A stretch of DNA of 20,471 nt, taken from assembly GCA_002477955.1 (NCBI GenBank), contig DLLE01000034.1:73771-94241 (forward strand), in the 5' to 3' direction. This document shows positions 6,797 to 13,727 of this stretch, one piece after another. The notes under the pieces were generated by a model. It made no database searches. It was not told where the DNA came from and saw only the letters and a list, made by a program, of their open reading frames with translations. How positions within the stretch are numbered: position 1 is the stretch's first letter; the number at the start of each line of letters is the position of its first letter. The DNA is from Treponema sp. UBA7570. Its GTDB lineage: Bacteria > Spirochaetota > Spirochaetia > Treponematales > Treponemataceae. The position numbers and the translations under genes are program-made.

Positions 6797-8616
6797 GAAA
6801 GTCTGCTGCAATAATTTTTTCTTATGCTTTTTTAGTTTTTGCACTTTGCCTTGGAATTTCTGCTTTTATTGGGAGAGTTCCTTCTGTTCTTGAAGAATAT
6901 CGTCGGACTTATATTTTTTGCCGTGGATTTTTGTATTTTTTTAGACTTTTGCCCGCGGTTTTGAGTTCCGGCTTTTTGGTTGCGCTTTCGATTTATTTTG
7001 GAATTGATTCCGAAAAAGCACAGATGCGTTTTAGTCCGGTTATTGTAAAAGATTTTAAAAGAACTATGATTTTGTCGCTGATTCTCGTTGCCGTTATGAG
7101 CGGAGTTTCAGAAATTGCCGCTCCAGTTGTTCAGCGAAAAAAAAACTTTGCTGAAAATTCTGAACGGCTTTTGACAGAATATATTCAGCTTGGAAACGAA
7201 TCTCTTGCTGCCGAAAATTATGTTTTAGCTCACCGTTACGGAACCCAGATTCTAAAAATTCGACCGGCAAGTTCGGAAGGAAAAAATTTAATCGACAAGT
7301 CAGAGGCGGTATTAAAAGCAATAAAGAAAATTTCTCCAGAAACAGAAAAAGTAAAAACAGGCGGAAATCTTAATATTTTTGATGAAATTTCTGGCGAAAC
7401 GGTAACTTCTCTCATCAATAAATCAAAAATGGCGGCAGAAAAAGGCAAATGGTTTGACTCTCATTATTTTGCTCAGCTTGCCACGACTACCGGTTCAGAA
7501 AAAGACATAAACATAAAAGAAGCGCACAGGCTTGCAAGCCAGGCATGGAACGTTTTGCAGTCTGTCTCTCCTTCTGCAAAAACACGAGACCAAATTTTAT
7601 TTGCAAAAAAGCGTTCTGCGTATAAGGCGCTCTCCGAAGGCGACAATATTGAAGCTTATTATCGGTTTGTGGAAATTTCAAAGCAGGATATTGAATGGGC
7701 TTCAGATCCAGATGTGACGGAATTTTTAACGATTGCACGCAACCGTATGGAAAAACAGTGCTTTTTTATCGATGAAACCGACAGTCTTAGGATTTTTGAA
7801 AATTTTCTGAATGTTTATTTTACGGTAAAACATTCGGACGGACGGACAGATGTTGTTTATATTCAGGGAATTACACCGGTTTATGACAATGGCGGAATGG
7901 TGCAGTATTTGCGCGGTCTGACGGTGACAACCTTTGCCAAAAACGGAAGTTTTATAAAGTCGTTCAGCGTTCCTTATGCAAAAATGCTTTCAGTTGCAGT
8001 CAGTTCTTTTGACGAAAATTTGCGCGCTCAGCTTGACTTGCCTCAAAAAGTAAAAAGAGTTCCGTATATTTTGTTAAAAAGTCTAGACAGAAACGGACGC
8101 GAAAAAATAATTCTTCCAAAATACGAGTTTTCATATTCTCTGCATCCCGATCAAAAAACGCAGCCGGTTTCGACAGTGCTTGCCATGTCGGTAGAAGATT
8201 TTTTTACGGCTTGCGAGCAGAGCGCCGGATTGAGGACAATGCCTTTGAACACGCTCTTAAAAACTGCCGGAAAAGCGCAGAATTTCGGTTTTTCCAACGA
8301 AATTTCCGGCGCATTTTTAATAAAGCGAATTACTTATCCGCTCATAATGATGACAATTTTAGTTTTTTTTGCAGGATTAGCCTGGAATTTTAGAATTCAC
8401 AAAGAGCAGGTTTTTAAATTTGTCTGGGTTTTTATAATTCCATTTTGCGCTTTAGCATGCGACGCATTTATTCAAATTATTTTGTCAATCGCCGAACTTT
8501 TTAATTTTATGCTTGTGAGCGTCGCCGGAACTGCCTCCCTCTTGGTTGCGCTCGGATTCTGGATTGTAGTATTCTTTTTTGCAGTATTTTATTTTGTGAC
8601 TAGAAAAACGAATTAA
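6793..8616 (+). CDS. Large membrane protein with LptF/LptG-like layout and a helical-repeat insertion
   Basis: The 607-residue protein has hydrophobic segments at about 6-28, 47-69, 91-113, 513-533, 541-567 and 575-602, with a 400-residue soluble domain between helices 3 and 4. The first part of that domain (120-320) is helical and TPR-like: LGNESLAAENYVLAHRYGTQ and later ALSEGDNIEAYYRFVEIS. The second part (325-490) looks beta-rich, with alternating hydrophobic residues. The join to helix 4, MPLNTLLKTAGKAQNFGF followed by LIKRITYPLIMMTIL, resembles the segment before TM4 in LptF/LptG, the inner-membrane permeases of the Lpt bridge that lift lipid to the outer membrane. It overlaps the preceding gene by ATGA and is followed by a terminator. 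The Lpt relation is inferred from topology and one block; the insertion would be unusual for that family. Confidence 0.7.
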   Translation: MRKSAAIIFSYAFLVFALCLGISAFIGRVPSVLEEYRRTYIFCRGFLYFFRLLPAVLSSGFLVALSIYFGIDSEKAQMRFSPVIVKDFKRTMILSLILVAVMSGVSEIAAPVVQRKKNFAENSERLLTEYIQLGNESLAAENYVLAHRYGTQILKIRPASSEGKNLIDKSEAVLKAIKKISPETEKVKTGGNLNIFDEISGETVTSLINKSKMAAEKGKWFDSHYFAQLATTTGSEKDINIKEAHRLASQAWNVLQSVSPSAKTRDQILFAKKRSAYKALSEGDNIEAYYRFVEISKQDIEWASDPDVTEFLTIARNRMEKQCFFIDETDSLRIFENFLNVYFTVKHSDGRTDVVYIQGITPVYDNGGMVQYLRGLTVTTFAKNGSFIKSFSVPYAKMLSVAVSSFDENLRAQLDLPQKVKRVPYILLKSLDRNGREKIILPKYEFSYSLHPDQKTQPVSTVLAMSVEDFFTACEQSAGLRTMPLNTLLKTAGKAQNFGFSNEISGAFLIKRITYPLIMMTILVFFAGLAWNFRIHKEQVFKFVWVFIIPFCALACDAFIQIILSIAELFNFMLVSVAGTASLLVALGFWIVVFFFAVFYFVTRKTN

Positions 8617-8688
8617 AATTTGGACGGCAATTTGCGCTCTAACCAGCTGCTTCGGGTTCCGCTGTCCGCTCCATTGCAAATAAATTTG

Positions 8689-8727
8689 CAACTTACGCCC
8701 TGCGCATCTGGCGTAAGTTGTTTTTTT
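8689..8727 (+). terminator. Rho-independent terminator after the membrane operon
   Basis: CAACTTACGCC (8689-8699) and GGCGTAAGTTG (8710-8720) form a perfect 11-bp stem with a 10-nt loop, followed by seven T (8721-8727). It lies between the convergent membrane operon and murA. The reverse strand lacks a clean T-run, so it works best for the plus-strand operon. An overlapping inverted repeat, TTGCAAAT-AA-ATTTGCAA (8674-8691), shares three bases with the left arm. Confidence 0.85.
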
Positions 8728-8746
8728 AGCTTTTATTTTTGCAATT

Positions 8747-10030
8747 TTAGCTGATTTCCACACGTTTTATGTGCGCGCCAAGACTTTGCAATTTTTCTAC
8801 AAGGTGTTCATATCCTCGTTCAATCTGATAAATATTTGAAATTGTCGATTCGCCATGAGCTGCCATTGCTGCAATTACCATTGCCATGCCCGCGCGCACA
8901 TCCGGCGAAACAAGATTATCTCCGTGCAAAATACTTGGACCGGAAACAACTGCGCGGTGTGGATCGCAGAGAGTAATTCTTGCTCCCATGCTTATAAGTT
9001 TATCAACAAAGAACATTCTGCTTTCAAACATTTTTTCAAAAATCAAAACAGTTCCTTCAACCTGGGTTGCAACAACTGTCATAATCGAAGTTAAATCAGG
9101 CGGAAATCCCGGCCATGGAGAATCATCAATTTTTGGAATCATTCCTCCCAAGTCTGTGTTTACTTTCATTTCCTGACCGACAGCGACTGTCAGAGTGTCG
9201 CCTTCGATTGTCCATGTTATTCCAAGCTTGCCAAATGCAACGCGCAAAGGCCTCATGTCTTCCGCGCGGATTCCAGTAATTGTAATTGAACCTTTTGTTG
9301 CGGCCGCAAGTCCAATATACGAACCGATTTCCATAAAATCAGGTCCAATTGAAAAATCAACTCCGTGTAGTTTTTTTACACCGTCGATTATAAGGATATT
9401 TGAGCCGATTCCTGAGATTTTTGCTCCCATTGCAACGAGCATGTTGCATAAATCCTGCACGTGCGGTTCTGAGGCCGCATTCGTGATTTTTGTTCTTCCT
9501 TCTGCAAGAACAGCCGCCATAACTGCATTTTCTGTTGCCGTAACGGAAGTTTCGTCAAGAAATAAATCTGCTCCGACAAGTTTGTTTGCTGTAAAAGTAA
9601 ACGGGCCATCAACTGTTATTCGTGCGCCAAGTTCCTGAAGAGCGAGAAAGTGCGTGTCTAAGCGTCTGCGGCCGATTACATCGCCTCCTGGAGGCGGCAT
9701 GACAGCTTTTCCAGTTCTTGCAACGAGCGGACCTGCAAAAAGGATTGAAGCGCGGATTTTTTTGCTCAATTCACTTGGAATATCAGTTTTTTCGATTTTT
9801 TTTGCTTCGATTTTCCAGGTGTGGTGCTCAATTTTTTCGACACTTGCTCCGAGCGATTGCAAGATTGAAATCATTACCGAAGTATCTTCAATGTCTGGAA
9901 TATTTCGCAAAATTACAGTTTCGTCTGTCAAAAGAGAAGACGCAATGCACGGCAATGCAGAATTTTTGTTTCCGCTCGCTTTTACAGTTCCGCGGATTGG
10001 AATTCCGCCTTCGATTTTGTATTCAAACAT
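8747..10030 (-). CDS. murA: UDP-N-acetylglucosamine 1-carboxyvinyltransferase MurA, fosfomycin-insensitive Asp type
   Basis: MurA transfers enolpyruvate from PEP to UDP-GlcNAc, the first committed step of peptidoglycan synthesis in the cytosol. The 427-residue protein has KASGNKNSALPCIASSLL near the start (the Lys-Asn pair of the active site), the catalytic loop PPPGGDVIGRRRLDTH, and later DDSPWPGFPPDLTSIM, which binds substrate. The loop residue that is Cys in most bacteria (Cys115 in E. coli) is Asp117 here (codon 9682-9680). The same change in chlamydial, mycobacterial and Borrelia MurA preserves activity but prevents alkylation by fosfomycin. The ATG at 10030 is chosen because TGGAGAAC lies 6 nt before it; the frame extends to a TTG at 10042 inside that site. 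pepT ends 40 bp upstream on the same strand, so cotranscription is possible. Confidence 0.95.
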   Translation of the reverse strand: MFEYKIEGGIPIRGTVKASGNKNSALPCIASSLLTDETVILRNIPDIEDTSVMISILQSLGASVEKIEHHTWKIEAKKIEKTDIPSELSKKIRASILFAGPLVARTGKAVMPPPGGDVIGRRRLDTHFLALQELGARITVDGPFTFTANKLVGADLFLDETSVTATENAVMAAVLAEGRTKITNAASEPHVQDLCNMLVAMGAKISGIGSNILIIDGVKKLHGVDFSIGPDFMEIGSYIGLAAATKGSITITGIRAEDMRPLRVAFGKLGITWTIEGDTLTVAVGQEMKVNTDLGGMIPKIDDSPWPGFPPDLTSIMTVVATQVEGTVLIFEKMFESRMFFVDKLISMGARITLCDPHRAVVSGPSILHGDNLVSPDVRAGMAMVIAAMAAHGESTISNIYQIERGYEHLVEKLQSLGAHIKRVEIS

Positions 10031-10070
10031 TTTGTTCTCCAAAGTGTTATTTTTTTAATTTAGTTTCGGC

Positions 10071-11243
10071 TTAAACTGAGCACAAATTTATTAGGACTTC
10101 TAATGCCTTGCTCATTTCGTTCAGGCTTGCCCACTCTGAGCGCGAATGAAAATCGTGGCCGCCAGTAAAAATATTTGGTGTTGGAATTCCCAGTTCTGTA
10201 AGCCGTGAACCATCTGTTCCTCCACGGATTGGAGGAAAAACAGGCTCAATTCCGGCAGATTTGTATGCGTTTACAAGTTTTTGCACGGTTTGAGGTGAAT
10301 TTTCAAGTCCGTTTTTCATGTTTGCATATTGAAAAGTGTGTTTTACTTCTGTTTTGCCGCCAAAAATCAGGGCCGTTGTCTGTGCAAGTTTTTCGATTAA
10401 GGCTTTTCGTTTTTCCATTCCTTCTGTGGAAAAGTCTCTCAAAAAAACAGTAACTTCTGCTTTTTCTATTGTGCCGGAAATTTCCATTGGCGCAAAAAAT
10501 CCTTCAAAACCACAGGTTGTTTCTGGAGCTTCGTGTCGTGGAACTGAAGCAATAAAATTTGCCGCCATAACCGCCGCATTTACCATTTTGCCGCGTGCGC
10601 TTCCTGTATGAGTTGAAATTCCTGTAAATTTAATTTCGCTTTTGCAGGCGTTAAAACATTCGGTTTCGAGTTCACCCAAATTTCCGCCGTCTACAGTGTA
10701 AGCTTGTTTTGATTTTATTAGGTTGAGAGGAACGTTGTCCATTCCATGCCCAGTTTCTTCGTCCGGGCTAAAGCAAATTTCTATTTCGCCGTGTTTTATT
10801 TGCGGGTTTTCCTTAAAAAAAGCAAGTGTCTGCATAATTTCGGCAATTCCTGCTTTGTCGTCAGCCCCCAAAAGTGTTGAGCCGTCTGTCGAAATTATTG
10901 TGTCGCCGTTTTTTTTTGTAAGAACAGGTTTTACATTTTGACCTGAACATTCTTCTACAGTGTCTATGTGCGCAAGAAGACAAAATGAAAGTGAATCTGA
11001 AACATTTGCTCCGTCCGAAGCCTGCAACCGACCGTAAACGTAACATTTTTCTGTAATTTGAACGTCGGAAAGACCGAGTTGTTCAAGTTCTTCTTTTAGA
11101 AGTCTAGCTAAGTCAAACTGTCTGTCGGTCGAAGGCTGAAAACCCGAATCGGCACGGGAACTGTCGCTGGTTGTCCAAATCTGAACATACCGTAAAAACC
11201 GTTCAAGAAGAGCATTTTTTTGCCCGTCAGAAATAAAAATCAT
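10071..11243 (-). CDS. pepT: Peptidase T (tripeptide aminopeptidase, M20B)
   Basis: PepT removes the N-terminal residue from tripeptides in the cytosol with two zinc ions. The 390-residue protein shows the family's metal and catalytic residues: LLAHIDTVEE (H92 zinc, D94), LLGADDKAG (D128 bridging zinc), SPDEETGHG (E162 general base, E163 zinc), VDGGNLGELETE and, near the C-terminus, GGHDFHSRSEW with the last zinc His. IRGGTDGSRL is also typical. The ATG at 11243 starts MIFISDGQKN; the frame runs 19 codons further up but crosses a TATAAT box 6 nt before this ATG. That placement and the lack of a ribosome site suggest a leaderless mRNA. A small exported-protein gene ends 43 bp upstream on the same strand. 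Assignment is secure. Confidence 0.94.
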   Translation of the reverse strand: MIFISDGQKNALLERFLRYVQIWTTSDSSRADSGFQPSTDRQFDLARLLKEELEQLGLSDVQITEKCYVYGRLQASDGANVSDSLSFCLLAHIDTVEECSGQNVKPVLTKKNGDTIISTDGSTLLGADDKAGIAEIMQTLAFFKENPQIKHGEIEICFSPDEETGHGMDNVPLNLIKSKQAYTVDGGNLGELETECFNACKSEIKFTGISTHTGSARGKMVNAAVMAANFIASVPRHEAPETTCGFEGFFAPMEISGTIEKAEVTVFLRDFSTEGMEKRKALIEKLAQTTALIFGGKTEVKHTFQYANMKNGLENSPQTVQKLVNAYKSAGIEPVFPPIRGGTDGSRLTELGIPTPNIFTGGHDFHSRSEWASLNEMSKALEVLINLCSV

Positions 11244-11249
11244 AAAAAT

Positions 11250-11255
11250 ATTATA
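11250..11255 (-). promoter_or_regulatory. -10 box of pepT, predicted leaderless start
   Basis: TATAAT on the minus strand (11255-11250) is followed by six bases and then the ATG at 11243, so the expected transcription start coincides with the start codon. The -35 region is weak (TGTTTT about 17 bp upstream). Confidence 0.5.
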
Positions 11256-11286
11256 AGCAAAAAACGAAAAATAAAACAGAGGAACG

Positions 11287-11757
11287 TTAAAGTGGTTCAA
11301 AACTCTTTACAAGGTATTTGAAAGTTGCTGTTTTTGAATCGTTTTGAATGGCGGAATACAAAAATAGTTCTGGATAGCCGTATGTTTTGTCGTAACTTAG
11401 AAGCAGTTTTTCATAATTTGAACTGGTGTCTGTGGATACTGTTTTTATTGCGGTGAACAGTTCCTCTATGGAAGTAATCAAGCTATCTTCTTCGGATATG
11501 TTAGTTTTTTCTGAGAATTTTATTGAATTATTTTTGCCGGAAACTGTAGCTTGAACTTCGTATGCTTTTTCCGAATTGTCTTGTAGTTCGCCGTTTAGAA
11601 CAAAAATGTAGTTTTCGGGCTTTTTTATGTTCCACAGGGCATAATTTTTGGAATAAGAAGTTTCGCTAAAATCCATGGGTTGGTCGCCAGGTCCGTCGGA
11701 ACCGTAACTGTTATGGCAAGAAAAAGTCGGAAGCGAAACAAAACAGGCTGTAAGCAT
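11287..11757 (-). CDS. Small exported protein or lipoprotein with DUF6174-like domain; N-terminus uncertain
   Basis: The 156-residue product begins MLTACFVSLPTFSCHNSY, hydrophobic with two Cys; LTAC fits a lipobox and the second (TFSC) could fit a relaxed spirochaetal one. From residue 40 it reads ALWNIKKPENYIFVLNGE, then SIEELFTAIK, and near the end YDKTYGYPELFLYS. This is the order seen in DUF6174 proteins (W---P--Y-Y, -EELF--I, YD--YGYP). Function is unknown; the family is typically exported. The ATG at 11757 has no ribosome site and no positive charges after it. Codons just upstream (KKYFFAV) would complete a signal peptide, but a TAA precedes them with no start codon, so the N-terminus may be frameshifted or use a rare start. 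It is transcribed away from trpE. Confidence 0.6.
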   Translation of the reverse strand: MLTACFVSLPTFSCHNSYGSDGPGDQPMDFSETSYSKNYALWNIKKPENYIFVLNGELQDNSEKAYEVQATVSGKNNSIKFSEKTNISEEDSLITSIEELFTAIKTVSTDTSSNYEKLLLSYDKTYGYPELFLYSAIQNDSKTATFKYLVKSFEPL

Positions 11758-11838
11758 AACGGCAAAAAAAGTATTTCTTTTATTTATCTTCTTCCTCTTC
11801 TAGGTTATGGGCTACTCCAAAAAAACGCTATAAAACTA

Positions 11839-11866
11839 AATATAACAAAAAGTTTAAATATGTCAA
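11839..11866 (-). promoter_or_regulatory. Promoter for the DUF6174-like gene
   Basis: On the minus strand, a perfect TTGACA (11866-11861) and TATATT (11844-11839) are separated by 16 bp. The predicted start near 11832 gives a leader of about 75 nt with AGAGGAAG near 11798-11791, roughly 33 nt before the assigned ATG. Confidence 0.55.
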
Positions 11867-11951
11867 GTTTTTTTGTATGAAACTCAAACTGTTCAAAACT
11901 TAAGTGCCATTTTCTGAAATTTTTGAATAAGAGGCGTTGCTGTTTTTTATT

Positions 11952-11971
11952 TGTTTCTATTGACAGAAACA
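11952..11971. promoter_or_regulatory. Upstream palindrome (putative operator 1) at the trpE promoter
   Basis: TGTTTCT (11952-11958) and AGAAACA (11965-11971) form a perfect 7-bp inverted repeat with a 6-bp spacer. It covers the -35 hexamer TTGACA (11960-11965). The same arms recur in the second palindrome 34 bp downstream, centre to centre. Confidence 0.6.
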
Positions 11972-11988
11972 GAATATTGATGTATTGT
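11960..11988 (+). promoter_or_regulatory. trpE promoter
   Basis: A perfect TTGACA (11960-11965) and TATTGT (11983-11988) are separated by 17 bp. The predicted start near 11995 gives a leader of about 27 nt carrying GGGG (12012-12015) six bases before the ATG. There is no room for a leader-peptide attenuator or T-box, so control would be at transcription initiation. Confidence 0.6.
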
Positions 11989-12008
11989 TTCTTTTGATAG
12001 AAACAATA
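11983..12008. promoter_or_regulatory. Downstream palindrome (putative operator 2) over the trpE -10 box and start
   Basis: TATTGTTTCT (11983-11992) and AGAAACAATA (11999-12008) form a perfect 10-bp inverted repeat with a 6-bp spacer. It covers the -10 hexamer and the predicted transcription start. A protein bound here would block RNA polymerase. The arm/spacer geometry matches operator 1. Confidence 0.65.
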
Positions 12009-12021
12009 ATTGGGGTTTTTT

Positions 12022-13461
12022 ATGTCAGATATTTTTGATTCAGTTTATAAATGTATTTCTAGTGAGCGTTATACTCCTTATTCGTTGGCCCGCAAAATCG
12101 GGGCTGTTGGCATTTTGGAATCGGCAAGTTTTGCAAAAGGGCGTGAACGTTACTCGATTTTGATGGCTGAGGAGGCTTTCAAGATTGTTCAGGACGATGA
12201 CGGAGTTGCATTTTTAATTGACGGCTCCCGTGTGCCTTTTGTTCCTGTGGAAGATTCTCTTGACGCTCTTGGCCGTAAAAAGCCGGCTGATATTTTGGAC
12301 GCTCTTTTGTATGTTGCCCAGCAGCACAAAAATTTTGAAAATTCTTCTGATATTCCGGTTCCGGCTTCTGGAATGGGATATTTGAGCTATGAGTTTGCAA
12401 GAAGATGCGATAATATTCGTTTTTTTGAGCAGGAAGATGAACTTGGAATTCCTGAAAGCCTTTTTATTGCCGGACATATTTACATTGTGTTTGACCATTT
12501 TACCGAAACAATGCATATTTTTGGTTTTAACTACAAGGAGCACAAAATCGATATTCAAGCTGCTGTTGAAAAAATGGTCAAAAGAATAAACGACATGGAT
12601 TTTTCTTATGTTGAAAACGAAATTGGAAAATTTGAATATAAAATTCTGACAGATATTGAGCAGTCTAAGCGCGAATATGTTCAAAAAGTTGAAGAACTTA
12701 AAAAGCACATTGTTGACGGAGACATAATCCAGGCGGTTCCGAGCCGCCGTGTCCAGATCGAATGCAAGGCGACGGCTTTGCAGGTTTATGGAAAACTGAG
12801 AAAAGTAAATCCTTCGCCTTATATGTTTTATCTTGATTTTGGAAATTTTCAGTTGACAGGAGCTTCTCCGGAAAGTTTGGTGCGCGTGCGTGAAGGAAAA
12901 GCGTCTATTCATCCGATCGCGGGAACAATTCATCGTGGAAAAAACGAAGCCGAAGATGAAGAATTGAGCAAAACTCTGCGCGAAAATCCAAAAGAACGCG
13001 CCGAACATCTTATGCTTGTTGATCTTGCAAGAAACGATTTGGGACGAGTCTGCAAGAGTGGAAGCGTGACTGTTCCTCAATATATGGAGTGCGAGCGTTA
13101 CAGCCACGTAATTCATCTTGTTTCGAATACGGAAGGTTTTGTGCGCGAAGGCGTAAAGCCGATTCAGGTTTTGCGCGCGTCTTTTCCGGCAGGAACTGTG
13201 AGCGGAGCGCCTAAAATCAGCGCAATGCAGATTTTGAGCCGTTTGGAAAAAATAAAAAGGCGTTTTTATGCCGGGGCGGTCGGATATATCCAGAACAACG
13301 GGGATTTAGATTTTTGCATTACGATTCGTTCTTGCTTGTGTAAAGATGGAATTTTTAGTTTGCAGGCCGGTGGTGGAATTGTTTACGATTCGACTCCTGA
13401 ACGTGAATTTACTGAAACTCAGGAAAAGCTCGGCGCTTTGATTGATACTTTGACTAAATAA
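12022..13461 (+). CDS. trpE: Anthranilate synthase component I (TrpE)
   Basis: TrpE makes anthranilate from chorismate, the first step of tryptophan synthesis, usually with a TrpG glutaminase that supplies ammonia. The 479-residue protein has ILES (31-34) near the N-terminus, matching the LLES tryptophan feedback site, and the chorismate-binding domain blocks HPIAGTIHRGKN, MLVDLARNDLGRVC, YSHVIHLVSNTEGF, FPAGTVSGAPKISAM, YAGAVGYIQNNGDLDF and QAGGGIVYDSTPEREF. PAGTVSGAPK is the TrpE form, not the PGGSVTGAPK form of PabB. The ATG at 12022 follows TTGGGG at a 6-nt spacing. No trpG or other trp gene follows; groEL lies downstream after a hairpin repeat. Control is likely through the two palindromes over its promoter plus feedback inhibition. 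Confidence 0.92.
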   Translation: MSDIFDSVYKCISSERYTPYSLARKIGAVGILESASFAKGRERYSILMAEEAFKIVQDDDGVAFLIDGSRVPFVPVEDSLDALGRKKPADILDALLYVAQQHKNFENSSDIPVPASGMGYLSYEFARRCDNIRFFEQEDELGIPESLFIAGHIYIVFDHFTETMHIFGFNYKEHKIDIQAAVEKMVKRINDMDFSYVENEIGKFEYKILTDIEQSKREYVQKVEELKKHIVDGDIIQAVPSRRVQIECKATALQVYGKLRKVNPSPYMFYLDFGNFQLTGASPESLVRVREGKASIHPIAGTIHRGKNEAEDEELSKTLRENPKERAEHLMLVDLARNDLGRVCKSGSVTVPQYMECERYSHVIHLVSNTEGFVREGVKPIQVLRASFPAGTVSGAPKISAMQILSRLEKIKRRFYAGAVGYIQNNGDLDFCITIRSCLCKDGIFSLQAGGGIVYDSTPEREFTETQEKLGALIDTLTK

Positions 13462-13476
13462 AAAATGCGTTAGGTT

Positions 13477-13590
13477 ATGGAGCACCGCCGAAGGCGTTCC
13501 AAAAGACAAAATGGGAACCGTTTTGTCTTTTGGAATGGAGCGAGTAGCGGAAGTGCGGAACAACCGGCCCGCGCAAGCGGGAAACGCCCA
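13477..13590. repeat. GC-rich intergenic element with a 15-bp perfect hairpin
   Basis: TTCCAAAAGACAAAA (13497-13511) is the exact complement of TTTTGTCTTTTGGAA (13521-13535). The nine bases between can add a T-G wobble and two G-C pairs, closing on a GAA loop. Two smaller hairpins flank it: CGCC-GAA-GGCG (13487-13496 region) and CCCGC-GCAA-GCGGG (13569-13581 region). No T-run follows, so it is not a standard terminator, though it could protect the trpE mRNA 3' end. GGAGCGAGTAGCGGAA (from 13537) resembles GGAGCGGACAGCGGAA on the minus strand near 8655-8672, suggesting a dispersed repeat family. Confidence 0.5.
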
Positions 13591-13727
13591 TTATGATTAT
13601 TTTAAAATTTATTTCAAATTCATTTACGAATTTTCTTGCCGATTGGAATTTATTTTTATATTTTAAAGTTAAAGTTGATGGAAAATCGCTTTGGATAACG
13701 AAAAAAATTATAGGAGATAAATAGAAA

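Noticed and set aside
12214..13116. A 300-codon open frame on the minus strand inside trpE
   Set aside because: It is a shadow of trpE: TrpE motifs are intact throughout the plus-strand frame, and the antisense product has no recognisable domain and skewed composition.
12022..13461. PabB (aminodeoxychorismate synthase) instead of TrpE
   Set aside because: The PAGTVSGAPK signature and the ILES feedback motif are TrpE features; PabB normally has PGGSVTGAPK.
13464..13727. CIRCE/HrcA operator before groEL
   Set aside because: Looked for TTAGCACTC-N9-GAGTGCTAA on both strands; the only strong inverted repeat is the unrelated 15-bp hairpin.
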